Below are positions 7,336-14,788 of a stretch of 20,219 bases of DNA, piece after piece. The notes under the pieces are model-generated. The model ran no database searches. It saw only the letters and a list, made by a program, of their open reading frames with translations, and was not told the DNA's origin. This DNA is from WLMZ01 sp043747765 (GTDB lineage: Bacteria > Actinomycetota > Acidimicrobiia > Acidimicrobiales > Ilumatobacteraceae), in NCBI GenBank assembly GCA_043747765.1, contig JAYTOM010000427.1:1-20219 (forward strand), given 5' to 3'. Position numbers and translations under genes: made by a program. The stretch's first letter is position 1, and the number at the start of each line of letters is the position of its first letter.

Positions 7336-8233
7336 AGCCGATCGCGATGGGGTTGACCGGCGTCCCCGTTGCACCCGTGATGAGCAGTCCACCAACTGCC
7401 AGAAGGACGTCGTAGCACGTGTCGGCGGCCAGATCAGCGAGCCACAGATGCTCGATCAGGGTCACTCCCATCTGCTGCAGCAGCTCGATGTGAACACCGA
7501 GGAACTTGTTCTGGTCGAACGGAATCGGCTCGATCGCCGAGTTGTCGCTACCGACCACACTGATGCTGTTGTCGCGGATGAACGCCACGGCGTCGAGCCC
7601 GATGCCCGCCTGCATCCACGCCTGCTCCGGCGCAAGGTGCTTGTTGCGGTGTTCGATCCAACCCGTCCGCACGAGCAGCATGTCGCCGGGCTCGATCGTT
7701 GTGTCCTGCGCAGCACGACACGACTCGAGGAGCGCGCTGTCGATGATCTGGTTGACGCCGAGCGCCTCGCCCGTCGTGGCTTCGACGTGAGCGGCGACAT
7801 CCAGCAACTTGGCCGGTCCGGCGAAGCTGCCGGTGTTTTCGATGCCGAGTTTGGCGGCGCCGCCTCGCGGCGTGAACGTGTCTCCGGCAAATCCGTTGTA
7901 CAGCGTGAACTTCGACGCCACATGGGAGAGCGCGTCCATGTGCGTACCGATGTGGCTCGGCATCACGATCACGTCTTCGTTCGCTCCGACACCTTCACCG
8001 ATCTCGAAAAATGGTGGGACGCGACCGATGTCGGCTGTGGACGACAACGTGTAGCGCTCGATCAGTGGCCGGTCGTGCACCGCCGGAACCGACGCCTGGC
8101 TGAGTTGGATCGCGAGCGAATAGACCTTCCCGGTGACACGCCGCTGGGCTGCCGCCCTGACGGCTTCGGATGTGATCAGGTTGAGGGTTCCGCGCTGATC
8201 GTCGTCGCCCCATCGTCCCCAGTTGTTGCTCAT
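7334..8233 (-). CDS. Cyclase family protein (kynurenine-formamidase-like metal hydrolase)
   Basis: This 299-residue protein belongs to the cyclase superfamily (PF04199), cytosolic metal-dependent hydrolases or dehydratases that include bacterial kynurenine formamidase (KynB) and isatin hydrolase. The defining metal site HxGTHxDxxxH is present as His94, Gly-Thr-His98, Asp100 and His104. The N-terminus GRWGDDDQRGTLNLIT and the mid-protein LLVRTGW and FLGVHIELL stretches are typical of the longer (about 300-residue) actinobacterial branch. The ATG at 8233 is preceded by GAAAGG. It is divergent from the dehydrogenase at 8284 with a 50-base gap and lies upstream of the binding-protein genes on the same strand, so it could act on an imported compound. 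The substrate cannot be assigned, and the absence of other tryptophan-pathway genes argues against calling it KynB. Confidence 0.88.
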   Translation of the reverse strand: MSNNWGRWGDDDQRGTLNLITSEAVRAAAQRRVTGKVYSLAIQLSQASVPAVHDRPLIERYTLSSTADIGRVPPFFEIGEGVGANEDVIVMPSHIGTHMDALSHVASKFTLYNGFAGDTFTPRGGAAKLGIENTGSFAGPAKLLDVAAHVEATTGEALGVNQIIDSALLESCRAAQDTTIEPGDMLLVRTGWIEHRNKHLAPEQAWMQAGIGLDAVAFIRDNSISVVGSDNSAIEPIPFDQNKFLGVHIELLQQMGVTLIEHLWLADLAADTCYDVLLAVGGLLITGATGTPVNPIAIG

Positions 8234-8269
8234 CGACCTTTCGTATCACGCCAACATGACGCCGCCGAC

Positions 8270-8275
8270 TACCGT
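8270..8275 (+). promoter_or_regulatory. Candidate -10 box for a leaderless dehydrogenase mRNA
   Basis: TACCGT lies eight bases ahead of the ATG at 8284, and no Shine-Dalgarno-like sequence precedes that ATG. This spacing fits transcription starting at the A of the start codon, as in many actinobacterial leaderless genes. No convincing -35 box is seen. Confidence 0.4.
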
Positions 8276-8283
8276 CCGACGTC

Positions 8284-9207
8284 ATGACGAATCAGCAAAC
8301 GAATCAGCAGTCGGACGAGAACACCGATCCGAAAGCGATGCGGACGTCGCCGACAGGTGGACTTGAAGGGGCAGCGGTGCTGGTCACCGGCGGCGGAACG
8401 GGGATCGGGCGCGCCTGCGCAGTTCGACTCGCAGCCGACGGAGCCGCGGTGACGATCTCCGGGCGGACCGAGGCGTCGTTGAAGGACGCTGTCGCGATCA
8501 TCACAGCGGCCGCCGAAGCAACCGGGCGCGGGGGCAGCGCCAGTTTCGTGACCGGCGATGTCACGATCGAGGACGACGTGGCCAGGATGGTCGCCTCAGC
8601 CGTGCGGCCGACCGGCGCCCTCGACGGTGTCGTCGCCAATGCCGGCGGATCACGCGGGATGGGCCCGTATCACCTGACCCAGACCGAGCAGTTCATCGAG
8701 ACGCTCCACCTCAACGTGGTGGGCACGATGTTGTGCATCAAGCATTCAGTACCCCGCCTCGTTGCTGCTGGCGGCGGGTCATTCGTCGGCATGTCCTCAA
8801 TCGCCGGCTATGTGACGCATCCGTACTTCGGCGCCTACACCGTTTCCAAGGCCGGGATCGAGCAGATGATGCGCAACGCAGCCGACGAATACGGCGCTGT
8901 CAAGGTCCGCTTCAACGCCATTCGTCCCGGATTCATCTCGACCGAGATCATGGAAGGCATTCCGCGCGACAGCGAGGTCTACAACAGCTACATCTCACAG
9001 ACCCCGATGGGCGACGTCGGCGAGCCCGAGGACATCGCCGCACTCGCCCGCTTCCTGATCGGGTCTGATTCGCGCTGGATCACCGGCACCGCAATCGCCG
9101 TCGACGGTGGGCACGGCCTCCGTCGCGGCCCCGATTTCGGCCCATTCCTGGAGCCGGTGCTCGGTGCCGACGTGATGCTGGCCAAGAAGCCGTTCGCCGC
9201 AGGCTGA
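8284..9207 (+). CDS. Short-chain dehydrogenase/reductase (SDR), classical type
   Basis: A 307-residue NAD(P)-dependent oxidoreductase with a Rossmann fold. Visible are the cofactor loop TGGGTGIG at 35-42, SGR at 59-61 after strand 2 (a pattern compatible with NADP), NAGG at 119-122 and the catalytic Ser172, Tyr185 and Lys189 (YTVSK). The tail contains the usual DGGH and then LRRGPDFGPFLEP, an extension of about 25 residues I associate with actinobacterial SDRs. The first 27 residues are polar (MTNQQTNQQ) and precede the fold; Met19 at 8338 is an alternative start, but neither has a ribosome site and the TANNNT box favours 8284. The gene converges on another SDR. The substrate is unknown; an alcohol or 3-hydroxyacyl compound is typical. 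Confidence 0.9.
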   Translation: MTNQQTNQQSDENTDPKAMRTSPTGGLEGAAVLVTGGGTGIGRACAVRLAADGAAVTISGRTEASLKDAVAIITAAAEATGRGGSASFVTGDVTIEDDVARMVASAVRPTGALDGVVANAGGSRGMGPYHLTQTEQFIETLHLNVVGTMLCIKHSVPRLVAAGGGSFVGMSSIAGYVTHPYFGAYTVSKAGIEQMMRNAADEYGAVKVRFNAIRPGFISTEIMEGIPRDSEVYNSYISQTPMGDVGEPEDIAALARFLIGSDSRWITGTAIAVDGGHGLRRGPDFGPFLEPVLGADVMLAKKPFAAG

Positions 9208-9248
9208 CCTCTCGGGTCGAACCTGGTCATGGTCAGCCATGGTCAGCC
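9202..9248. terminator. Repeat-rich hairpin between convergent dehydrogenase genes, candidate two-way terminator
   Basis: The gap is 35 bases. GGCTGACC (9202-9209) is complementary to GGTCAGCC at 9231-9238 and again at 9241-9248, and these two lie in a perfect 10-base tandem repeat (9229-9238 and 9239-9248). A smaller stem CATGG-TCAG-CCATG (9228-9241) competes with it. There is no T run, so function as a terminator is uncertain; the position between converging genes is the main support. Confidence 0.35.
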
Positions 9249-10037
9249 GTGGGCTCCACCGTCGATGCGCAGCGAGGTCGCGGTGATCCACTTGCCGTCA
9301 TCGCTGGCCAGCATCGCGATTGCTCCGGCGATGTCAGCGGGCTCGCCCATGCCCTTTCCGTTGTCGATCAACGGCGACATCTTCGAGAACAGCGACCAGT
9401 CGGCGTCCTTCGGGATCATTCCAGCGGCATCATCGGTGATGCCGCTGACGATGCCTCCCGGCGCAACGGCGACGGCCCGCAATCCTTGCCTCGCGTATTC
9501 CACGGCCAACGTGTGGGTGAACGAGTCGACTCCACCCTTACTGGCGGCGTAGGCGGCCATGTACGGGTGCGCGAACGTGGCCGATGTGGAGCTGAAGTTC
9601 ACGATGACACCACGACCCGACTCGAGCAGTGGGGGCAGCGACGCACGGACCATCAAGAAGGTGCCGGTCAAGTTGGTGTTGATGACCTGATTCCACATCT
9701 CGAGTGTGCATTCGTGGGTCTTCACCGCACGGATGATGCCAGCGGCGTTGACGAGCACATCGAGGCCGCCTAGGCGCGCCGCGACTTCGCCGACGTGCAA
9801 CCCGACGGCCGCTTCATCGCTGATGTCCAAGGTGCCCGTGGTCAGCCGATCGTTGGTTCCGTCCTCCGTCGCCTTGGCAACAGTCGCCTCGAGACCGGAG
9901 GCGTTGACGTCGATCGCGTGCACGGTGCCGCGCTCCATCAGCAGGCGGAGCACGGTGCCTTGACCGATCCCGGAGCCGCCGCCCGTGACGATGATGCGGC
10001 GATCTTCGAACCTGTTCATGCTGGAGACGCTGGTCAT
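9243..10037 (-). CDS. Short-chain dehydrogenase/reductase (SDR), classical type
   Basis: A 264-residue NAD(P)-dependent oxidoreductase. From the Met at 10037 it shows TGGGSGIG at 18-25, an acidic Asp43 after strand 2 (AIDVN, suggesting NAD), NAAG at 97-100 and the catalytic Ser150, Tyr163 and Lys167 (YAASK). PGGI and the closing RIDGG are usual for the family. The start is uncertain. ATG 10037 leaves 11 bases after the globin stop, ATG 10019 would give 258 residues, and neither has a clear ribosome site; the frame is open to 10172 but that part overlaps the globin gene. The spacing suggests one transcript with globin and the LuxR regulator. It is only distantly similar to the convergent SDR. 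The substrate is unknown. Confidence 0.9.
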   Translation of the reverse strand: MTSVSSMNRFEDRRIIVTGGGSGIGQGTVLRLLMERGTVHAIDVNASGLEATVAKATEDGTNDRLTTGTLDISDEAAVGLHVGEVAARLGGLDVLVNAAGIIRAVKTHECTLEMWNQVINTNLTGTFLMVRASLPPLLESGRGVIVNFSSTSATFAHPYMAAYAASKGGVDSFTHTLAVEYARQGLRAVAVAPGGIVSGITDDAAGMIPKDADWSLFSKMSPLIDNGKGMGEPADIAGAIAMLASDDGKWITATSLRIDGGAHG

Positions 10038-10048
10038 GAGCGGCGAGG

Positions 10049-10483
10049 CTAGCCAGCCCGTGAGGGAGCCGACGGGCCGTGTGTCGCTCCGTGCATCATC
10101 GTCTCGGCGATCAGGTGGTATGCCCGGCGCCAAGCCGCGATCGCGTCCGGTGTCATTGCGTCGGGTGCGCACGACGTCATCGCATGCAGCAGGGCGTCGA
10201 GCACCAGATCGTAGTGATGCGGTTCGACGCCGTAGCCGGCATGCCGGCTGCCGAGATCGGTGGTGCGAGCGACGAATTCACGGATCCGACCGATGCAGTC
10301 GACGATCGCAATCAGCTCGTCGATCAGCTTCTCACGCTGGCTGACGAGATCTTCGGGGAACATCGAATGCAGCGACCAGTCGAGTTCGAAGAGCCGGTCG
10401 TAGAACAGGCGAGCAAGTCGATCGGCGGACGGCGCGACTGTTTGGAACGTGGATTGGACGAGGGCGATGCTGGCGGCATCCAT
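10049..10483 (-). CDS. Single-domain bacterial globin
   Basis: The 144-residue protein fits the bacterial haemoglobin/flavohaemoglobin-type globin fold without a reductase domain. Proximal haem ligand His81 lies in RHAGYGVEPHHYDLVLDALL (80-99), the family's F-helix signature with the His-Tyr that follows. Phe42 (MFP) is the likely CD1 phenylalanine and Gln49 a candidate distal (E7) residue, as in Vitreoscilla haemoglobin. LFYDRLFELD (26-35) matches helix B. Its likely role is binding O2 or NO in the cytoplasm; lacking its own FAD/NAD domain, it would need a partner reductase. It starts eight bases after the LuxR stop codon, so it is probably co-transcribed, and the SDR follows closely. An AGGA site lies somewhat far (about 14 bases) from the ATG. 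A haem-based sensor without enzymatic role is an alternative. Confidence 0.85.
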   Translation of the reverse strand: MDAASIALVQSTFQTVAPSADRLARLFYDRLFELDWSLHSMFPEDLVSQREKLIDELIAIVDCIGRIREFVARTTDLGSRHAGYGVEPHHYDLVLDALLHAMTSCAPDAMTPDAIAAWRRAYHLIAETMMHGATHGPSAPSRAG

Positions 10484-10491
10484 GACAGCAG

Positions 10492-13278
10492 TTAGTCCTG
10501 TCCAGTGCCGAGCGCGTTGCGCAATTCCGAGCGTCCACGGATGCCGAGCTTGTCGTAGATGTGCTGCAGGTGGTTGTTCACCGTGCGATATGAAAGGAAC
10601 AATCGCTCGGCGATCTCACGGCTGGTCATCTCGTTGGCCGCGAGGAACGCGATCTCACGTTCGCGATCAGTGAGAGGATCGACCGAACCACCCGCCACGA
10701 CCAAAGCCGGGGTACGCGCGTTCTCGCACAGTGCGGCACTTCGCTCGGCGCGGACCGTGAGCGCAGCTGCCGTGCGTTGATCGCCCTTGTCCCTGGCTGC
10801 ATCGGACGCCGACACGGCGGCTTCTGCGGCGAGCAGGTTGGCGCCGAGCGCCTCGAACATGTCCGCTGCCGTCGCCAATTTCGCAACGTCGTTGGTGATC
10901 AGCGCGCGCGCATGCACGGCTTTGGCTGCAGCCAACGGAGATTCGGTCGTCGCAGCCAACTCGCTGATCCGGTCGGCGACATCGACCGCACGTCCGAGGC
11001 GGGCGACGTCATGGAGCATCCAGATCGCGCTCGTGATGTGGCCGGAATCGATCGCGTCGCGAGCTCCTTCGGTCAACAACTGCCTGGCAAGCGCAAGATC
11101 GCCACGGGCCACAGCCGCCCACGCATAGGCGATCGATTGCTCTGGGATCATGAAGCCGAATGGTGGAAGGGCTTCCAATTCGGCCAGGCCGGCGTCGGCG
11201 GCCGACGAGTTCTGCAAGAGCGCATGGCCGACCACCATGCCGACGACCGCTGAACGCGTCGGACCGCCGAGTCCGGCATCGAGACCGAGTGCACGTGCGT
11301 TCGTGAAAGCACGCAGGGTCGAGCCGGCTCCTCCCGTGCCGAGGTAGGCGCGCCCGAGCAGCAGCGTGAACCAGTACTGGCTCAGCGGACGAGCACCGAC
11401 GACTGCCTTTTCGTATTCGGTCTCTGCGAGTGCGATTGCGGCCGCGAACGACCCTGCCTCCAACATCGCGAACACTTTGGAGACGAGGTACACGTCCAGA
11501 TCGGCGACGCCGCTGATGCGCTCTCTCGGTCGAATCGCCAAACCACGTTCGATGACAGCGATGGCCTCGGTGGTGCGTCCCGCCATCGCCAGAGAGTTCG
11601 CGTACGGCCCAACGGCACCGAGTTGGAGTTGGAGATGATCACTGGTCGCCGCCTCCTCGAGTTCGAGCAGTGCATCGCCAGGGCGACCCGCGTAGACGAG
11701 TACGGACGCGTACTCGGCGGTCAGCCGGTCGATGTCCGCCTCTGTCATCTCCGGGTCGTTGCGCAGCGAGCGCAGGATGGCCAGTCCAGCGGGCGCATCG
11801 CCGACGCCCCAGAGCAAGATGTTGGCCCTGGAGACTGCGAGATCCACTCGCAGCGCCGACGGCGCCGGCAACGAACTTGCGTGGTCGAGTGTCGCGAAGG
11901 CTTCAGCCCACTGGCCGGTCTGGAACAGTGCGTCGGCGATCAGCTGCCCGCACTGGGCCGTCGGCCGCTGCGCGAAGAGTGGCCGGGCGAGCCGCAGCAC
12001 GCTGCGCGAATCATGCATCGCCGCAGCCAACTGCGCTCCGCGGAAGAGACTGTCGAGATCGCTCGGCAACCCTGCATCGAGCCGCCAGATGGCAAGCTGC
12101 AGAGCGCCGTCGCCGTCGCCGACGATGTGGTTCTCCTCGACCCAGCGCACGTGTCCTCGGAGCAGGAGTCGAGACTTCATCGCGGGCAGAGACATCCGGA
12201 TCGCTTCGCCATGCAACGGATGACCGAGCACGGCCACCTCGCGGTCGTCGCGCGTCACGATGCGGACGAGTCCGCGGGCTTCCAATTCGACGAGTGCCTC
12301 AAGGCCGACCATTGCTTCGAGTTCGGCGAGATCGACGATCTCGCACAGGGCCAGCAGTTCGAGTACCGGGCGATTCTCGGCGGAGACGATCTCGAGCCGG
12401 CTCTCGACCACCTCGCGCAGTCGCGACGATCCGGTCACATCCCCACGAAGGCGCCACACTCCGCCGACTTCGACGAGAGCGCCCGAATCGAGCGCACTGC
12501 GAGTCAGCTCGCGAAGGAGCAGCGGGTTGCCCTCGCTGCGGTCACGCATGGACACCAGGACCCCACCGTCGACTGGTCCACCGAGCACGAGGTGCAGCAA
12601 CGTGTCGATGTCATCGTCGGTCAGCGGATCGAGCGAGGTGCTCAGCGATCCGTCGCCGAGCAGTACGTCGACCAGCGGGTCGGGAAGGGCTTCGTCATTT
12701 CTGGCGGATGCCACGACATGGACGGTTCCCGATCCAGCCAACGTTGCGATGACTCCCGCTGTGGCGACGTCGAGCAACGGCGCGTCGTCGATGACGAGCA
12801 CCGGAACACGACCGTCCTCGGCAACGAGCACATCGCGGAGGGAGGCGATCAACATCAGCGGATCTGCGCTGTCACGAGCACCGACAGGCAGCAGATGGGC
12901 GACGGCACCGAATGGAACCGATGATGTGGCCGAGGTCGCCACGATCCGGCGGACACTGCGGCCCTTGGCCGTCAACGCGATCACGATCTCGTCGATCACT
13001 CGGGTCTTGCCGCCACCGAGTGGACCGCGGATCAACGCCGCACCCCGACGCGAAGCAGGCGTGACGCCGGTGATCGCCCCGACGACCCCGGCCACTGTTC
13101 TGGCGCGACCGATACACGGCCACGAGCCGAACGGGCCGGAGGTGGAGACGAACGATGCCGATGCCGAACTGATTCGGACAGTATTGCCGTTGAACGCCCT
13201 TCGTGATCGCGATCGCAGCCGGCATCTTTCAAGAAGACCATATGGATGCCGACATCGGCCTGAGCACCACGTGCTCAT
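10492..13278 (-). CDS. Large ATPase-type LuxR family transcriptional regulator (LAL-like)
   Basis: A 928-residue regulator. The N-terminal AAA/STAND-type ATPase has the lead-in WPCIGRARTVAGVVGA at 53-68, Walker A GPLGGGKT at 85-92 and Walker B VLVIDDAPLL at 160-169. The middle (about 400-850) is alanine-rich helical sequence like the TPR-type region of MalT/LAL proteins. The C-terminal LuxR helix-turn-helix covers 867-928, with LTDREREI, EIAERLFLSYRTVNNHLQ and YDKLGI. Such proteins are ATP-dependent activators that respond to a ligand bound by the repeat region. ATG 13278 is the only ATG or GTG start in frame ahead of the ATPase motif, yet the first 48 residues are Arg/Cys/Ser-rich and unlike the family, so a rare start nearer residue 48 or a sequence error is possible. 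It heads the globin-SDR genes and may regulate them or itself. Confidence 0.88.
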   Translation of the reverse strand: MSTWCSGRCRHPYGLLERCRLRSRSRRAFNGNTVRISSASASFVSTSGPFGSWPCIGRARTVAGVVGAITGVTPASRRGAALIRGPLGGGKTRVIDEIVIALTAKGRSVRRIVATSATSSVPFGAVAHLLPVGARDSADPLMLIASLRDVLVAEDGRVPVLVIDDAPLLDVATAGVIATLAGSGTVHVVASARNDEALPDPLVDVLLGDGSLSTSLDPLTDDDIDTLLHLVLGGPVDGGVLVSMRDRSEGNPLLLRELTRSALDSGALVEVGGVWRLRGDVTGSSRLREVVESRLEIVSAENRPVLELLALCEIVDLAELEAMVGLEALVELEARGLVRIVTRDDREVAVLGHPLHGEAIRMSLPAMKSRLLLRGHVRWVEENHIVGDGDGALQLAIWRLDAGLPSDLDSLFRGAQLAAAMHDSRSVLRLARPLFAQRPTAQCGQLIADALFQTGQWAEAFATLDHASSLPAPSALRVDLAVSRANILLWGVGDAPAGLAILRSLRNDPEMTEADIDRLTAEYASVLVYAGRPGDALLELEEAATSDHLQLQLGAVGPYANSLAMAGRTTEAIAVIERGLAIRPRERISGVADLDVYLVSKVFAMLEAGSFAAAIALAETEYEKAVVGARPLSQYWFTLLLGRAYLGTGGAGSTLRAFTNARALGLDAGLGGPTRSAVVGMVVGHALLQNSSAADAGLAELEALPPFGFMIPEQSIAYAWAAVARGDLALARQLLTEGARDAIDSGHITSAIWMLHDVARLGRAVDVADRISELAATTESPLAAAKAVHARALITNDVAKLATAADMFEALGANLLAAEAAVSASDAARDKGDQRTAAALTVRAERSAALCENARTPALVVAGGSVDPLTDREREIAFLAANEMTSREIAERLFLSYRTVNNHLQHIYDKLGIRGRSELRNALGTGQD

Positions 13279-13280
13279 TT

Positions 13281-13303
13281 CGGTGAACCTGCCCTACTCA
13301 CCG
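13281..13303 (-). promoter_or_regulatory. Hairpin with ribosome site in its loop, just upstream of the LuxR gene
   Basis: CGGTGA (13281-13286) and TCACCG (13298-13303) are perfect complements around an 11-base spacer. On the mRNA strand the loop reads GTAGGGCAGGT, which contains the only purine-rich ribosome-site candidate, and the stem ends two bases before the ATG at 13278. It could be an operator or an RNA structure affecting initiation. Its function is not shown by the sequence. Confidence 0.35.
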
Positions 13304-13346
13304 GCCTGATCGTGACCATCGACAGCTCACATGCGGCTGCAGGTGA

Positions 13347-14243
13347 TCACTGAACGGCCTCGACGAGACTGACCGTGATCGTCAACTCCTCGACGCCGCG
13401 CACGATGCCGATCTCGACGGTGTCGGTTGTCAACGCGTCGAGCGCGTCCGACAGGTCGTCGACCGTTACGATCGACAGGTCACCGAGCCGCCCGATCAGG
13501 TCGCCGACGAGAACGCCCCCACGGGCGGCCGGGCCGGCATCGTCCACCCCGCGAACGAGAACGCCGTCACGTTCGGCGAGCCCCACCGCCAGCCGGAGCT
13601 GAGTGGCCAACGTCCCGGGCGCGATCGCGACGCCGAGTGTGCGGCGCTGGACCGAACGTCCTTCGATCAATTCAGCGATACGGGCGCGCAACCCGGCATC
13701 AGCAGCACGGGCGAGATAGAAGCCGTCCCCGACACGATGGGTGTTGACGCCGATGACGGTGCCGTCGGTGGCCAAGACGGGACCGCCGGACGAACCGCGT
13801 GCCAATGGCGCGGTGTGCTCGATGCTGCCACGCACGACACGGCCACGAGGGCCGTGGAAGGCGTGGTCGACGCCGCTGACGAATCCGAGCGTGACCCTGC
13901 TGCGGTGACCGCCGCGACCGATGGCGACGACAACGCCACCGAGGCCGGGCAGCTCCGAGGCAAAACTGAGCGGGACGACATCAGCCGTCGGTACGTCGAC
14001 GACAACCAGGTCGCCGTCGGAGTCCACCCCGTGGACGCTGCCTTGCTCGACACGGCCATCGGCGAAGGTGACCGCCACAGTCTGGTCACGCAGGTTGTGG
14101 GCGCTGGTCAGAACGCGGTTCGCGGCGACGACGAAGCCGCTCCCGCGTCCATTGCGGCCGATGCTGACGACGGCTGGACCAGCCGTCGCGTCGATGGACG
14201 TGATGGTGTCCGTGAGTGCCTGCACTGTTTGATTGCTCGACAT
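13347..14243 (-). CDS. HtrA-like trypsin-fold serine protease with PDZ domain, no signal peptide
   Basis: A 298-residue S1-type protease of HtrA architecture. The catalytic triad is visible as His49 (TSAHN), Asp78 (SDGDLVVVDV) and Ser152 (RGSSGGP). A PDZ domain covers about 202-290, with LGVAIAP, GVLVRGV, GPAARGGVLVGDLI and DDLSDAL. The start at 14243 is well supported: GAGGGAG sits about five bases upstream. The frame is open to 14288 but that part covers the promoter. Unlike typical HtrA/DegP, there is no N-terminal hydrophobic segment, so the protein should stay in the cytoplasm unless exported another way. It is about 50-100 residues shorter than DegS/PepD-type proteins, mainly through loss of the membrane anchor. 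It is divergent from a HxlR regulator across a 53-base region and lies 68 bases ahead of the LuxR gene on the same strand. Confidence 0.88.
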   Translation of the reverse strand: MSSNQTVQALTDTITSIDATAGPAVVSIGRNGRGSGFVVAANRVLTSAHNLRDQTVAVTFADGRVEQGSVHGVDSDGDLVVVDVPTADVVPLSFASELPGLGGVVVAIGRGGHRSRVTLGFVSGVDHAFHGPRGRVVRGSIEHTAPLARGSSGGPVLATDGTVIGVNTHRVGDGFYLARAADAGLRARIAELIEGRSVQRRTLGVAIAPGTLATQLRLAVGLAERDGVLVRGVDDAGPAARGGVLVGDLIGRLGDLSIVTVDDLSDALDALTTDTVEIGIVRGVEELTITVSLVEAVQ

Positions 14244-14256
14244 GATCTCCCTCTCG

Positions 14257-14279
14257 CAGTTACTTGTGATTTGCAACTG
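14257..14279. promoter_or_regulatory. 23-base dyad, candidate HxlR operator between protease and regulator
   Basis: CAGTTAC (14257-14263) and GCAACTG (14273-14279) form an inverted repeat with one mismatch and a 9-base spacer. It abuts the overlapping -10 boxes and lies where both transcripts would start or be bound by polymerase. HxlR-family proteins (such as YodB) are dimeric winged-helix regulators that often bind dyads at their own promoters, so autoregulation and control of the protease gene is a reasonable inference. Confidence 0.5.
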
Positions 14280-14287
14280 ACTATACA
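14280..14287. promoter_or_regulatory. Overlapping opposed -10 boxes
   Basis: On the plus strand TATACA (14282-14287) lies nine bases ahead of the HxlR ATG at 14297, suggesting a leaderless mRNA. On the minus strand TATAGT (14285-14280) lies 36 bases ahead of the protease ATG, leaving room for a short leader with a strong ribosome site. The boxes share four base pairs, so the two promoters should compete. No good -35 box is seen on either side. Confidence 0.45.
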
Positions 14288-14296
14288 CTGATTCGA

Positions 14297-14788
14297 ATGT
14301 TGCGCAGCCCCGACGCCCAGAATGGGTCCATGCCAGACACCGGTTCCGAAGATTCCCTGCAGGAGGCGGCGGAGGTGGCCGGCGACCGATGGGTACTGCT
14401 CGCTCTCGGCGCGTTGAGCAACGGAGCGCGACGCTTCGGTGATCTGGCGGGTGACATGCCCGGCATCGCTCCGAACATCCTCATCGACCGCCTTCGCCGA
14501 ATGGAGCGACATGGCCTTGTCATCTCGTCGTTGTACTCCCAACGACCCCGGCGATTCGTGTACGACCTCACCGAATCGGGCCGTGAGTTGGCCGCTGTTC
14601 TGCCAGCACTTTCCGGTTGGGCTGCGCGCCGCCACGGTGGCCGGACGGTGCAACACGCGGCGTGCGGCACCCCCCTCGAGGTCCGTATGTGGTGCTCCGC
14701 GTGCCAGACCGTCGTGAACAGGACCGGCCACGAGACCTCTGCGGACACCAGCAACGGAACTGAGCCGTCAGACGTGCGATGGGTCTGA
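14297..14788 (+). CDS. HxlR family winged-helix transcriptional regulator with C-terminal cysteine motif
   Basis: A 163-residue DNA-binding regulator (PF01638). The winged helix covers about 20-100: GDRWVLLALGALSNGARRFGDL, then PGIAPNILIDRLRRMERHGLV (recognition helix region) and the wing YSQRPRRFVYDLTESGREL. The C-terminal part has HAACG and WCSAC at about 120-135, three cysteines and a histidine that could bind zinc or act as a redox switch. HxlR proteins often sense reactive electrophiles or oxidants through cysteines. The start at 14297 fits a leaderless mRNA; Met12 at 14330 would give 152 residues and is a fair alternative, since homology begins only near residue 20. The stop overlaps the ltrA start by 10 bases, so the two were probably one operon, divergent from the protease. 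Confidence 0.88.
   Translation: MLRSPDAQNGSMPDTGSEDSLQEAAEVAGDRWVLLALGALSNGARRFGDLAGDMPGIAPNILIDRLRRMERHGLVISSLYSQRPRRFVYDLTESGRELAAVLPALSGWAARRHGGRTVQHAACGTPLEVRMWCSACQTVVNRTGHETSADTSNGTEPSDVRWV

Noticed and set aside
7334..8233. Naming the cyclase gene kynB
   Set aside because: The metal motif defines only the superfamily; the protein is longer than typical KynB and no kynurenine-pathway gene is nearby.
11623..12924. A 433-codon plus-strand frame opposite the LuxR gene, and another at 12260-13309
   Set aside because: Composition is that of an antisense shadow; no motif, no ribosome site, and the other strand has a complete regulator.
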